Part shown: positions 1 through 9,323 of the stretch, piece after piece | Position numbering within the stretch: the stretch's first letter is position 1 | Layout of the letters: every line of letters begins with the position of its first letter | Source: Pseudomonas sp. ML96 | Lineage (GTDB): Bacteria > Pseudomonadota > Gammaproteobacteria > Pseudomonadales > Pseudomonadaceae | DNA length: 64,000 bases | NCBI RefSeq assembly: GCF_000761545.1 | Contig: NZ_JPMY01000010.1 | Span: 248,001 to 312,000 of the forward strand | Reading direction: 5' to 3' | Notes under the pieces: model-generated | Database searches by the model: none | Told to the model about the DNA's origin: nothing | Seen by the model: the letters and a program-made list of their open reading frames with translations, nothing else | Position numbers and translations under genes: made by a program

Positions 1-1388
<1,388 letters not shown>

Positions 1389-1465
1389 ATTCTTTCTCCC
1401 GAAACTTTGGATTCTCCGCAGCCCTGCTTCAGTGGCTGCGGCAGCAAATAAACGCTTGATCTAAC

Positions 1466-1493
1466 AGATGGGGCTGATCGCCCGGATTTCAAG
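1466..1493 (-). promoter_or_regulatory. Sigma-32 heat-shock promoter of dnaK
   Basis: On the minus strand the sequence reads CTTGAAA (1493-1487), 13 bases, then CCCCATCT (1473-1466). This matches the sigma-32 consensus CTTGAAA-N13/14-CCCCATnT very closely. The -35 box overlaps the TGA stop codon of grpE, so dnaK can be induced separately from grpE. The dnaK start codon lies about 78 bases downstream of the -10 box. Confidence 0.85.
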
Positions 1494-2058
1494 CCTGCTC
1501 GTCGATGGACGGCGGCGGCGCGATCGGCGCCTTGCTCACCACGACCATGGCCGGGCGCAGCAGACGGCCGCTGAGCAGATAGCCCTTCTGGAACACCTTG
1601 AGCACGGTATTCGGCTCGACGTGGGTGCTCTCTTCCATGGCCATGGCCTGGTGGTGCTCCGGATTGAACGGCGTGCCGTGCGGATCGACCGCCTCCAGCT
1701 GGTAACGCTTGAGGGTGTCGTGGAACAGCTTGAGGGTCAGTTCCATGCCTTCGCGGATCGCCTTGCTCGATTCGTCGCTGGCACTGGTCAGTTCCAGGCC
1801 GCGCTCCAGGCTGTCGACTACCGGCAGCAGGTCGTTGGCGAATTTTTCCAGGGCGAACTTGTGCGCCTTTTCCACATCCTGCTCGGCGCGGCGGCGCACG
1901 TTCTGCAGGTCGGCGGCCATGCGCAGGGATTGATCCTGGGCGGCGGCCAGCTGCTCTTCGAGGGTCTGCACACGGGCAGCCAGCTCGTCGCCAGCGGGCG
2001 CTACGCCTGCCAGTTGCTCTTCTGCGGTTGCCGTATCCAGGTTCTGTTCGTCTGCCAT
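1489..2058 (-). CDS. grpE: Nucleotide exchange factor GrpE
   Basis: GrpE (189 aa) is the cytoplasmic co-chaperone that releases ADP from DnaK. The start chosen is MADEQNLD at 2058, because AGGAGGA (2063-2069 on the complementary strand) lies just upstream; longer in-frame starts lack this. An acidic N-terminus is followed by a long charged helix rich in Q, E and K (roughly residues 30-100), which forms the dimer coiled coil. The C-terminal beta domain has the family segment [10 protein letters not shown]. It is the first gene of the grpE-dnaK heat-shock pair and is divergent from recN. Confidence 0.97.
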   Translation of the reverse strand: MADEQNLDTATAEEQLAGVAPAGDELAARVQTLEEQLAAAQDQSLRMAADLQNVRRRAEQDVEKAHKFALEKFANDLLPVVDSLERGLELTSASDESSKAIREGMELTLKLFHDTLKRYQLEAVDPHGTPFNPEHHQAMAMEESTHVEPNTVLKVFQKGYLLSGRLLRPAMVVVSKAPIAPPPSIDEQA

Positions 2059-2110
2059 TGGGTCCTCCTGTGATTGCTTGGCGGGTTCTGACCCGCGCTT
2101 CTGTTCACCT

Positions 2111-2138
2111 ATATGGGGGCCGAGCACAGGGTTTCAAG
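2111..2138 (-). promoter_or_regulatory. Sigma-32 heat-shock promoter of grpE
   Basis: On the minus strand, CTTGAAA (2138-2132), a 13-base spacer and CCCCATAT (2118-2111) form a near-perfect sigma-32 promoter. It lies about 53 bases upstream of the grpE start codon. The layout is the same as at the dnaK promoter, including the 13-base spacer. Confidence 0.88.
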
Positions 2139-2164
2139 GGTTATTGCCCAGACAAAACAAAACA

Positions 2165-2180
2165 CTGTATAAATAGCCAG
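2165..2180 (+). promoter_or_regulatory. LexA (SOS) box upstream of recN
   Basis: CTGTATAAATAGCCAG fits the CTG-N10-CAG LexA operator. It lies 25 bases before the recN start codon. recN is a classical SOS gene in gammaproteobacteria, so DNA-damage induction by LexA cleavage is expected. The TATAAAT inside the box could also act as the -10 element, which would put the repressor directly on the promoter. Confidence 0.85.
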
Positions 2181-2204
2181 CACAAACTTTTGGGAGCGCT
2201 CTCC

Positions 2205-3875
2205 ATGCTGGTGCACCTGTCCGTTCACAACTACGCCATCGTCGAACACCTGGATCTCGAACTGCAGCGCGGCATGTCGGTGATCACCGGCGAGACCGGC
2301 GCCGGCAAGTCGATCATGCTCGACGCGCTCGGCCTGGCCCTCGGCGACCGCGCCGACAGCGGCGTGGTGCGGCCCGGAGCGGACAAAGCCGACATCCTCG
2401 CCAGCTTCGACCTGGAAGACATCGCCGAGGCCCGCGCCTGGCTGGCCGAGCGCGACCTGGACAACGACGGACCGTGCATCCTGCGCCGCGTCATCACCAG
2501 CGAAGGCCGCTCGCGCGGCTACATCAATGGCGCGCCCTGCCCGCTCGGTGACCTCAAGGCTCTGGGCGAGCTGCTGATCGATATCCACAGCCAGCACGAA
2601 CACCAGTCGCTGCTCAAACCCGACACCCATCGCCGTCTGCTCGACGAGTACGCCGGCAGCCAGGAGCTGGCGCGCCAGGTGCAGCTAGCCGCGCAGCGCT
2701 GGCGCCAGACCCGCCAGGAACTGCAGCGCCTGTCCTCGACTGGCGATGAGCAGCGCGCCCGTCACCAGTTGCTCAGCTACCAGCTGGAAGAGCTGGAAAA
2801 CCTGGCCCTGGGCGACAACGAGCTGGAGCAGCTGGAGCAGGAACACAAGGCCCTGAGCAATTCCGAGCAGTTGCTCGGTGCCTGTCGCCAGGTGCTCGAG
2901 CTGTGCAGCGAAAGCGACGCCGGCAACGTGCTGTCAGCCCTCACCGCCAGCCTCAACCGCCTCGGCGGCTTCGCCGATCAACCCGCTCTGGGCGAGGCCA
3001 CCAACCTGCTGGCCAGCGCGCAGATTCAGGTGGAAGAAGCCGTCGGTGAACTGAACCGCTTCATCGATCACTTCGACGCCGACCCGCAGCGCCAGCAGTT
3101 CCTCGAAGAGCGCCTGGACGCCATCTACGGCCTGGCGCGCAAGCACCGCGTGCAACCCTTCGAACTGGGCGAACTGCAGCAGCGCCTGCTGGAAGAACTG
3201 GAAGGCCTGAACGCCGACGACGAGGCGGTCGAGCGCCTGGGCGAGGAGCTGGCCGCCTACTCCCGCCACTACCAGGACAAGGCCGGAGAGCTGAGCACCC
3301 TGCGCCAGCAAGCTGCCACCCGCCTGGCCGCCGCAGTGCAGGAAGAAATGCAGGCGCTGGGCATGCCCGGCGGGCGCTTCAATATCGAACTATTCAGCGG
3401 CAGCAGCGACGAACCACAGCCCCAAGGCCTGGAGCAGGTGGAGTTCCTGGTCAGCGCCAACCCCGGTCAGCCGCTGAAATCCCTGGCCAAGGTCGCTTCG
3501 GGTGGCGAGCTGTCGCGTATCAGCCTGGCCATCCAGGTGATCACCGCACAGACCTCGCGGGTGCCGACCCTGGTGTTCGACGAAGTCGACGTCGGCATCG
3601 GCGGCCCCACCGCCGAAGTGGTCGGTCAGCTGCTGCGTCGCCTCGGCGAGCGCGGCCAGGTGTTGACCGTGACCCACCTGCCGCAAGTCGCGGCCCAGGG
3701 TCACCAGCACCTGTTCGTGCACAAGGCGCGCGGCAAGGACAGCACGCAGACGGCGGTGGCCAACCTGGCACCGGAAGGCCGCGTGGAAGAGATCGCGCGC
3801 ATGCTCGGCGGTGTCGACCTCACCGAGGAGTCCCTGGCCCACGCGCGCAAGATGGTGACCAAGGCCCAGGCCTGA
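2205..3875 (+). CDS. recN: DNA repair protein RecN
   Basis: RecN (556 aa) is an SMC-like ATPase that holds and processes DNA ends in recombinational double-strand-break repair. The Walker A motif GETGAGKS is at residues 29-36. A long coiled-coil region covers roughly 150-400. An ABC-type signature ASGGELSRISLA lies near 430-441 and a Walker B VFDEVDVGIGG near 458-468. The start MLVHLSVHNYAIVEHL is the family's usual start and fits its usual length; upstream in-frame starts would run through the LexA box. The gene is monocistronic, under SOS control, and ends at a strong terminator shared with fur. Confidence 0.97.
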   Translation: MLVHLSVHNYAIVEHLDLELQRGMSVITGETGAGKSIMLDALGLALGDRADSGVVRPGADKADILASFDLEDIAEARAWLAERDLDNDGPCILRRVITSEGRSRGYINGAPCPLGDLKALGELLIDIHSQHEHQSLLKPDTHRRLLDEYAGSQELARQVQLAAQRWRQTRQELQRLSSTGDEQRARHQLLSYQLEELENLALGDNELEQLEQEHKALSNSEQLLGACRQVLELCSESDAGNVLSALTASLNRLGGFADQPALGEATNLLASAQIQVEEAVGELNRFIDHFDADPQRQQFLEERLDAIYGLARKHRVQPFELGELQQRLLEELEGLNADDEAVERLGEELAAYSRHYQDKAGELSTLRQQAATRLAAAVQEEMQALGMPGGRFNIELFSGSSDEPQPQGLEQVEFLVSANPGQPLKSLAKVASGGELSRISLAIQVITAQTSRVPTLVFDEVDVGIGGPTAEVVGQLLRRLGERGQVLTVTHLPQVAAQGHQHLFVHKARGKDSTQTAVANLAPEGRVEEIARMLGGVDLTEESLAHARKMVTKAQA

Positions 3876-3890
3876 ACCATCCCGCAACGA

Positions 3891-3916
3891 AAAAGGCGCC
3901 CCATGGGGCGCCTTTT
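3891..3916. terminator. Bidirectional terminator between recN and fur
   Basis: A perfect 26-base palindrome has a GC-rich core (GGCGCCCC / GGGGCGCC) flanked by AAAA and TTTT. It gives a U-tract in both directions, serving the convergent recN (+) and fur (-). Confidence 0.9.
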
Positions 3917-3938
3917 CTTTATCTGGGCTGGATTGTGC

Positions 3939-4349
3939 TTACTTCTTCTTGCGCACGTACAGCACCAGATTGTGATCGACCAGCTCGAAACCGTGCTGCT
4001 TGACGATTTCTTTCTGCAGCTTCTCGATCTCCGGATCGAAGAACTCGATCACCTCACCGGAATCCACGCAGACCATGTGGTCGTGGTGGCCGCCATCGGC
4101 CAGCTCGAACACGGCATGGCCGCCATCGAAGTTGTGGCGCTCGACCAGGCCGGCAGCCTCGAACTGGGTCAGGACGCGGTAGACGGTGGCCAGACCCACG
4201 TCTTCGCCGGCCTCCATCAGGGCCTTGTACACATCTTCGGCACTCATGTGGCGCTGACCGGAGACGGTCGAGTCGAGCATCTGCAGAATCTTCACGCGCG
4301 GCAGGGTGACCTTCAGGCCAGCTTTACGCAGTTCGTTGTTTTCAACCAT
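3939..4349 (-). CDS. fur: Ferric uptake regulator Fur
   Basis: Fur (136 aa) is the Fe(II)-dependent dimeric repressor of iron acquisition genes. An N-terminal winged helix (about 1-80) includes the recognition region VGLATVYRVLTQFEAAGLV. The metal-binding stretch GGHHDHMVC follows (H88, H89, H91, C94). There is only one cysteine in this region and no C-terminal CxxC zinc pair, as in other Pseudomonas Fur proteins. It is divergent from bamE, an arrangement conserved in Pseudomonas. Fur is the likely regulator of the siderophore cassette at 30.6-35.3 kb. Confidence 0.97.
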   Translation of the reverse strand: MVENNELRKAGLKVTLPRVKILQMLDSTVSGQRHMSAEDVYKALMEAGEDVGLATVYRVLTQFEAAGLVERHNFDGGHAVFELADGGHHDHMVCVDSGEVIEFFDPEIEKLQKEIVKQHGFELVDHNLVLYVRKKK

Positions 4350-4446
4350 GGTCGGCTTTCTCGTGCTTGCTGCTTCGCAGCTCCCGTTTATGCGGGTATG
4401 ATCGGGGTTTAATTTGCCCAGCCAAGATAGTGGAAGTCACCCACCG

Positions 4447-4965
4447 ATGCAAAACACCAAGCTCTTGCTGCCCAGCCTCACCCTCGTGGGTCTGCTCGCA
4501 CTCGCCGGCTGTTCGTTTCCCGGGGTTTACAAAATCGACATCCAGCAGGGCAATGTCGTTACGCAGGACATGATAGACCAGTTGAAGCCTGGAATGACCC
4601 AGCGACAAGTGCGGTTTATCATGGGCAACCCCATGATCACCGACACTTTCCACGCCAAGCGCTGGGATTACCTGTACAGCATCCAGCCGGGCGGTCGTCA
4701 GCGCTACCAAGAGCGCATCAGCCTGGAGTTCGACGCCAATGATCAACTGATCGGCCTGGCCGGCGACTTCATGCCGGGCGTCAGCCGCGACCAAGAAATC
4801 CTCGGCGAAGACACCGACACCACCACTCCGCAGAGCCAGCCGCAACCGCAGGCCGAAGAGCCAGCCAAGCCGGGCTCGCTGCTGGAGCAGATCCAGAACG
4901 AAGTCGACTCCGCCGAGCCGATTCCGGTGCCGATTCCGGAGCCGCTGGACCCGCAGCCGCAATAA
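4447..4965 (+). CDS. bamE: Outer membrane assembly lipoprotein BamE (OmlA/SmpA)
   Basis: BamE (172 aa) is the small lipoprotein of the BAM complex, which inserts beta-barrel proteins into the outer membrane. A lipoprotein signal ends in the lipobox LAGC with Cys22 as lipidation site. The SmpA/OmlA domain follows ([22 protein letters not shown] and [11 protein letters not shown]). The C-terminal third is a low-complexity P/Q/E-rich tail. In P. aeruginosa this gene is omlA, divergent from fur, as here. The start MQNTKLLL was chosen because it opens the signal peptide. A hairpin terminator follows. Confidence 0.95.
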   Translation: MQNTKLLLPSLTLVGLLALAGCSFPGVYKIDIQQGNVVTQDMIDQLKPGMTQRQVRFIMGNPMITDTFHAKRWDYLYSIQPGGRQRYQERISLEFDANDQLIGLAGDFMPGVSRDQEILGEDTDTTTPQSQPQPQAEEPAKPGSLLEQIQNEVDSAEPIPVPIPEPLDPQPQ

Positions 4966-4976
4966 GCGCGGCGCAG

Positions 4977-5005
4977 AAAAAAGCCCGGCCAATGCCGGGC
5001 TTTTT
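4977..5005. terminator. Terminator between bamE and rnfH
   Basis: The stem GCCCGGC (4983-4989) / GCCGGGC (4994-5000) has a CAAT loop. It is preceded by six A and followed by five T, so it can act for bamE (+) and for the convergent ratA-rnfH pair (-). Confidence 0.9.
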
Positions 5006-5018
5006 CATGTCTGCTCGA

Positions 5019-5324
5019 TTACTCGCCCTGCTGCGCCGCCCTGGCCTTGGCTGCCCGCGCCTTGCGCACTTCCTTGGGGTCAGCCAGCAGCGGTCGGTAG
5101 ATCTCCACTCGCTCACCCGCTTCCAGCACACGCTCTTCCGGCTTGGCCAGCGCCTTGCCGAAAATGCCCAGCGCAGCGCTGGCCAGGTCGAGACCGGGAA
5201 AATGCTCGTGCAGCGCCGAACGCAGCGCCGCCTCGCGCGCCGTGGTGCCGGGCGGGACGCTCAGGCTCAGCAGCTTCTGCTCGCCGGCCAGGGCGTACAC
5301 CACCTCGACCACGATCTCAGCCAT
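5019..5324 (-). CDS. rnfH: RnfH/RatB family protein (UPF0125)
   Basis: This 101-aa cytoplasmic protein belongs to the RnfH (RatB, UPF0125) family, a ubiquitin-like beta-grasp fold of unclear function that is typically coupled to ratA. Family features are EVVYALAGEQKLLSLSVPPGTT near the N-terminus and VEIYRPLLADPKEVRKARA near the C-terminus. The tail is Ala/Lys/Arg-rich. The start at 5324 overlaps the ratA stop by 8 bases, which suggests translational coupling. It was originally linked to the Rnf electron-transport complex in Rhodobacter, but no rnf genes are present here. Confidence 0.9.
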   Translation of the reverse strand: MAEIVVEVVYALAGEQKLLSLSVPPGTTAREAALRSALHEHFPGLDLASAALGIFGKALAKPEERVLEAGERVEIYRPLLADPKEVRKARAAKARAAQQGE

Positions 5325-5751
5325 TGAGCTGCTTGGCCCGCTGGCAGAAGGCGTCGACCATGGTGTTGGCGGCCTGGGTGAACAGCGGACCGAGCGTCGC
5401 CTTGACCAGCGCACCGGCGTAATCGAAGGTCAGGTCCAGGCTGATCTTGCAGGCCTTGTCGCCCAGCGCCTTGAACTCCCACAGGCCATGCAACTGGGAG
5501 AACGGGCCGCTTTCCAGACGCATCTCGATGGACTTGCCCGGCACTAGCTGGTTGCAGGTGGTGAACTGCTGACTGACGCCGCCCTTGGCCACGGTCAGGG
5601 TCGCGCGCATCTCGCTCTCGCTGGCTTCCAGCACCTCGGACGCCGCGCACCAGGGCAGAAACTGCGGGTAACTGGCCACGTCGTTGACCAGGTCGTAGAG
5701 GGCCTGCGCCGGGTAGGGCAACAGGGCCGAGCGTTGAATGCGGGTGCTCAT
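5317..5751 (-). CDS. ratA: RatA-type START-domain protein (ribosome-associated toxin / CoQ10-binding homologue)
   Basis: This 144-aa protein has a START/polyketide-cyclase-like fold. It resembles E. coli RatA (YfjG), reported to bind 50S subunits and hinder 70S formation, and the mitochondrial Coq10 lipid-binding family. Signature segments are [29 protein letters not shown] and [22 protein letters not shown]. The start [11 protein letters not shown] at 5751 is the family's usual start; ten extra upstream codons are possible. It is upstream of and overlaps rnfH, and is divergent from smpB. Whether it acts as a toxin or a quinone-binding protein cannot be told from sequence. Confidence 0.9.
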   Translation of the reverse strand: MSTRIQRSALLPYPAQALYDLVNDVASYPQFLPWCAASEVLEASESEMRATLTVAKGGVSQQFTTCNQLVPGKSIEMRLESGPFSQLHGLWEFKALGDKACKISLDLTFDYAGALVKATLGPLFTQAANTMVDAFCQRAKQLNG

Positions 5752-5842
5752 CAGTCTTGGGTTCCTGAACTGCTGCACCGGCCTGCCGGCGCCACGGAGC
5801 GCGCATTGTGCGGAATTCGACTTGCCCCCTCAAGCGCACCTG

Positions 5843-5871
5843 TCGCCACGGGCGCATCGACTCCCTATAAT
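5843..5871 (+). promoter_or_regulatory. Sigma-70 promoter of smpB, possibly giving a leaderless mRNA
   Basis: A perfect -10 TATAAT (5866-5871) is preceded, 17 bases upstream, by TCGCCA (5843-5848), a weak -35. Only nine bases separate the -10 box from the smpB ATG, and no Shine-Dalgarno sequence is present. Transcription would begin at or within about four bases of the start codon. Confidence 0.7.
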
Positions 5872-5880
5872 GCGCGCCCT

Positions 5881-6372
5881 ATGGCCAAGCAGAAGAAACA
5901 CCCCACCGGGACCATCGCGCTGAACAAAAAGGCGCTGCACGATTACTTCATCGAACACAAGTTCGAGGCCGGCCTGGTCCTGTCCGGCTGGGAAGTGAAG
6001 AGCCTGCGCGCCGGCAAGGCGCAGCTGGTAGACAGCTACATCCTGCTCAAGGATGACGAAGCCTGGCTGATGGGTTGCCACATCACCCCACTGAAGACTG
6101 CCAGCACCCACGTCATCGCCGACCCGACGCGCACCCGCAAGCTGCTGCTGAACAAGCGCGAGCTGGACAAGCTGTTCGGCTCGGTGCAGCAGAAGGGCTA
6201 CACCTGCGTGGCCCTGTCGATCTACTGGAAGGCGCACCTGATCAAGTGCGAAATCGCCCTGGCCAAGGGCAAGAAGGATTTCGACAAGCGCCATACCGAG
6301 AAAGAGCGGGATGCCGACCGCGAGGTCCAGCGTGCCATGCGCACCAAGGGCAAAGGCAATCAGGACGACTAA
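5881..6372 (+). CDS. smpB: SsrA-binding protein SmpB
   Basis: SmpB (163 aa) binds tmRNA (ssrA, about 11 kb downstream) and brings it to stalled ribosomes for trans-translation. The OB-fold core runs from [31 protein letters not shown] to [12 protein letters not shown]. The basic tail [26 protein letters not shown], which enters the decoding centre, is intact. The ATG at 5881 fits the family start; upstream codons offer no alternative start. The -10 box lies only nine bases before this ATG. A hairpin terminator follows immediately. Confidence 0.97.
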   Translation: MAKQKKHPTGTIALNKKALHDYFIEHKFEAGLVLSGWEVKSLRAGKAQLVDSYILLKDDEAWLMGCHITPLKTASTHVIADPTRTRKLLLNKRELDKLFGSVQQKGYTCVALSIYWKAHLIKCEIALAKGKKDFDKRHTEKERDADREVQRAMRTKGKGNQDD

Positions 6373-6394
6373 GGGCGCTAAGGCGCCCTTTCTT
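6373..6394 (+). terminator. Terminator of smpB
   Basis: The stem GGGCGC (6373-6378) / GCGCCC (6383-6388) has a TAAG loop and a TTTCTT tail. It starts directly after the smpB stop codon, between smpB and the convergent lldR. Confidence 0.8.
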
Positions 6395-6401
6395 CTGCCC
6401 G

Positions 6402-7166
6402 CTAGAAACCTCGGCGCTGCGACCTGGCCAGGCGCTTGGCCTCCTGCTGCGCCTCCTCCAGCACTTCCTGCACGTAATGAATGTGCCGGTGCGACAGCTC
6501 CCGAGCCTCCTCGGCGCGGCGCCCGATGATCGCCTCGAACAGCGCCTGGTGCTGCTCGCGCAACTGGTCGCGGGTCTCGCTGCGCTGCAGGTACATGCCG
6601 CCGATATTGGTCACCACGTTGTGCTTGAGCAGGTCGAACAGGCCGCGAATGGTGTGCAGCAGTACTGCGTTGTGACTGGCCTCGGCAATGGCCAGATGGA
6701 AGCGCGCGTCAGCCGCGCCCTCCTCCGCCCGACTGGCCTTGCTGTTCGGCGCATAGCAGCGCTGCAGCTCGTCGAAGGCGGCCTGCAGGCGCTCGTGATC
6801 GACCGGCGTGGCACGCTGCGCCGCATAGAAGGCGCAGGAGCCCTCCAGCGTATGGCGGAACTCCAGCAGGTCGCGCTGCGCATCCGGATTGCTCTCCAGC
6901 AGATGCAGCAGCGGGTCACTGAAGGTCGAGCCCAGCTCGGCCGCCACATAGTTGCCGCCACCCTGGCGACTGACCAGCAGGCCCTTGGCCGCCAGCTTCT
7001 GGATCGCCTCGCGCAGCGACGGGCGTGACACGCCGAACTGCTCGGCCAGTACCCGCTCCGCCGGCAGGCGCTCGCCCGGCTTGAGCGTGCCCTCGAGGAT
7101 CATCGATTCGAGCTGACTGACGATGTCGTCCGACAGGCGGCGCTGCCGCACCTGACCGAATGTCAT
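6402..7166 (-). CDS. lldR: GntR/FadR-family lactate-responsive regulator LldR
   Basis: LldR (254 aa) is the repressor of the lactate utilisation operon, relieved by lactate. An N-terminal winged-helix GntR domain (about residues 8-75) contains LPAERVLAEQFGVSRPSLREAIQKLAAKGLL. A helical FCD ligand-binding domain follows. The start MTFGQVRQRRLSDDI at 7166 is preferred because the GntR domain begins there; the longer frame only adds low-complexity sequence. It is divergent from lldPDE, with a clear operator palindrome in the shared region. Confidence 0.93.
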   Translation of the reverse strand: MTFGQVRQRRLSDDIVSQLESMILEGTLKPGERLPAERVLAEQFGVSRPSLREAIQKLAAKGLLVSRQGGGNYVAAELGSTFSDPLLHLLESNPDAQRDLLEFRHTLEGSCAFYAAQRATPVDHERLQAAFDELQRCYAPNSKASRAEEGAADARFHLAIAEASHNAVLLHTIRGLFDLLKHNVVTNIGGMYLQRSETRDQLREQHQALFEAIIGRRAEEARELSHRHIHYVQEVLEEAQQEAKRLARSQRRGF

Positions 7167-7467
7167 ACCACTTTCACCTTCAATTCCCAGCACGCCGCAG
7201 CTTGTGCCACGGCATTTGCCGGGCAGCCTAACCAGCCCCGTCCAGCGCCACAAGCGGCGCGGCGCGAGCGCACTACTCGACCAAAGTCGCAGGCCGACAA
7301 ATTGACACGGCCGAAGCCAGGCTTTTACCCTGAGCGCCTGGCTTTGTAAATTGGTATTACCAATTATCCCAAAGTCATCGAGTCGCTCGACCTGCCGCCG
7401 CCGGGCCAGAAGCCTGAGGACCACCGAGCGCGAGGCACCTCCAAAAACAATTAGGGAGCCACCCGCA
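7167..7467. promoter_or_regulatory. lldR-lldP divergent control region
   Basis: This 301-base stretch separates the divergent lldR and lldP genes and must hold both promoters. The only strong signal I can see is the LldR-type operator at 7349-7365. The last bases before lldP contain TTAGGGAG (7451-7458), a usable ribosome binding site. I see no coding potential here. Confidence 0.6.
7349..7365. promoter_or_regulatory. LldR-type operator palindrome
   Basis: AATTGGTATTACCAATT is a perfect 7-3-7 palindrome. It has the TGGT-N3-ACCA core typical of FadR-subfamily GntR regulators such as PdhR and LldR. It lies about 103 bases upstream of the lldP start codon and 183 bases from the lldR start, so it can control the lldPDE promoter. 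Confidence 0.85.
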
Positions 7468-9153
7468 ATGCAAACCTGGCAACAGCTCTATACCCCGCTC
7501 GGCAGCCTCGGCCTGTCGGCGCTCGCCGCACTGATCCCGATCATCTTCTTCTTCCTCGCCCTGGCCGTGTTCCGCCTCAAGGGCCACATCGCCGGCACCA
7601 TCACCCTGGCGCTGTCGCTGCTGGTGGCGATCTTCGCCTTCGGCATGCCCGCCGAGAAAGCCTTCGCCGCCGCCGGCTACGGCTTCGCCTACGGCCTGTG
7701 GCCAATCGCCTGGATCATCGTCGCCGCGGTGTTCCTCTACAAACTCGCGGTCAAGAGTGGCCAGTTCGAGGTAATCCGCAGCTCGGTGCTGTCGATCACC
7801 GATGACCAGCGCCTGCAGGTGCTGCTGATCGGCTTCTCCTTCGGCGCCTTCCTCGAAGGCGCGGCCGGCTTCGGCGCACCGGTGGCGATCACCGCCGCCC
7901 TGCTCGTCGGCCTCGGCTTCAACCCGCTGTATGCCGCCGGCCTGTGCCTGATCGCCAACACCGCGCCGGTGGCCTTCGGCGCCCTGGGCATTCCGATCAC
8001 CGTGGCCGGCCAGGTCACCGGCATCGACCCGTTCAAGATCGGCGCCATGACCGGCCGCCAACTACCGCTGCTGTCGATCATCGTGCCGTTCTGGCTGGTA
8101 GCGATGATGGATGGCTGGAAAGGCATCAAGGAAACCTGGCCGGCCGCGCTGGTCGCCGGTGGCAGCTTCGCCGTCACCCAGTACTTCACCTCCAACTTCA
8201 TCGGCCCGGAACTGCCGGACATCACCTCGGCCCTGGTCAGCCTGGTCAGCCTGACCCTGTTCCTCAAGGTCTGGAGTCCGCGCCGCGCCGAAGACAGCGA
8301 AGTGGTCAGCATCACCGGCGGCGCCGCGACCCTCGGCGGCTTCGGCGGCCAGAGCGGAGCTACCCCGTCGCCCTACAGCTTCGGCGAGATCCTCAAGGCC
8401 TGGTCGCCGTTCCTGGTGCTGACCGTGCTGGTCACCATCTGGACCCTCAAGCCGTTCAAGGCCATGTTCGCCCCGGGCGGAGCGCTGGAGAGCTTCGTCT
8501 TCCTGTTCGCCATCCCGCACCTGGACCAGCTGGTGCTGAAGGTCGCGCCGATCGTCGCCAACCCCACGCCGATCCCGGCCGTGTTCAAACTGGACCCGAT
8601 CTCCGCCACCGGCACCGCGATCTTCTTCTCGGCACTGATCTCCATGCTGATCCTGAAGATCGATTTCAAAACTGGTCTGACCACTTTCAAGGAAACCTTC
8701 ATCGAGCTGAAGTGGCCGATCCTGTCCATCGGCATGGTGCTGGCCTTCGCCTTCGTCACCAACTTCTCCGGCATGTCCACCACCATGGCCCTGGTCCTGG
8801 CTGGCACCGGCTCGCTGTTCCCGTTCTTCTCGCCGTTCCTCGGCTGGCTGGGCGTATTCCTGACCGGCTCGGACACCTCGTCCAACGCCCTGTTCGGCTC
8901 GCTGCAGGCCACCACCGCGCACCAGATCGGGGTCAACGACACCCTGCTGGTGGCCGCCAACACCAGCGGCGGCGTGACCGGCAAGATGATCTCGCCGCAA
9001 TCCATCGCCGTGGCCTGCGCCGCCACCGGCATGGTCGGCAAGGAATCCGACCTGTTCCGCTTCACCCTCAAGCACAGCCTGATCTTCGCCACCTTCGTCG
9101 GCCTGATCACCCTGGTCCAGGCCTATTGGCTGACCGGCATGCTCGTGCACTGA
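7468..9153 (+). CDS. lldP: L-lactate permease LldP
   Basis: LldP (561 aa) is an inner-membrane lactate/proton symporter of the LctP family. Hydrophobic segments run along the whole length. Family motifs include [20 protein letters not shown] (about residues 122-141), [12 protein letters not shown]-like loops, and [15 protein letters not shown] in the C-terminal half. The start [19 protein letters not shown] fits the family length of about 560. It is the first gene of lldPDE. Its stop codon lies 7 bases before the first copy of the dispersed hairpin element. Confidence 0.96.
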   Translation: MQTWQQLYTPLGSLGLSALAALIPIIFFFLALAVFRLKGHIAGTITLALSLLVAIFAFGMPAEKAFAAAGYGFAYGLWPIAWIIVAAVFLYKLAVKSGQFEVIRSSVLSITDDQRLQVLLIGFSFGAFLEGAAGFGAPVAITAALLVGLGFNPLYAAGLCLIANTAPVAFGALGIPITVAGQVTGIDPFKIGAMTGRQLPLLSIIVPFWLVAMMDGWKGIKETWPAALVAGGSFAVTQYFTSNFIGPELPDITSALVSLVSLTLFLKVWSPRRAEDSEVVSITGGAATLGGFGGQSGATPSPYSFGEILKAWSPFLVLTVLVTIWTLKPFKAMFAPGGALESFVFLFAIPHLDQLVLKVAPIVANPTPIPAVFKLDPISATGTAIFFSALISMLILKIDFKTGLTTFKETFIELKWPILSIGMVLAFAFVTNFSGMSTTMALVLAGTGSLFPFFSPFLGWLGVFLTGSDTSSNALFGSLQATTAHQIGVNDTLLVAANTSGGVTGKMISPQSIAVACAATGMVGKESDLFRFTLKHSLIFATFVGLITLVQAYWLTGMLVH

Positions 9154-9160
9154 GGACATT

Positions 9161-9280
9161 CGGATCTGCTGCGCGTCGGCGATACAGCGTTAGACATGGC
9201 CTCGGGCTGCTCATTTACAGCTCGTAAACTCCGCGCCCTCGGCCATGTCTGCCTTGTCTCGCTCTAGCTCGCGAGATCCG
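9161..9280 (-). repeat. Dispersed stem-loop element, copy A (between lldP and lldD)
   Basis: Read on the minus strand this is the same element as at 20891-21032 and 58827-58968. Outer arms are CGGATCT (9161-9167) / AGATCCG (9274-9280). The middle stem is AGACATGGCC (9192-9201) / GGCCATGTCT (9241-9250). An inner GGGC/GCCC pair is followed by a terminal TTTAC (9214-9218) / GTAAA (9224-9228) hairpin. The 39-base core differs from copy B at one position. It starts 7 bases after the lldP stop codon. Function is unknown; a transcript-end or mRNA-stability role, or a small mobile palindrome, are options. Confidence 0.85.
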
Positions 9281-9323
9281 TCCGCAACATCGTTGTTCCC
9301 ATTTTCCAACGGATGAGAAGCCA

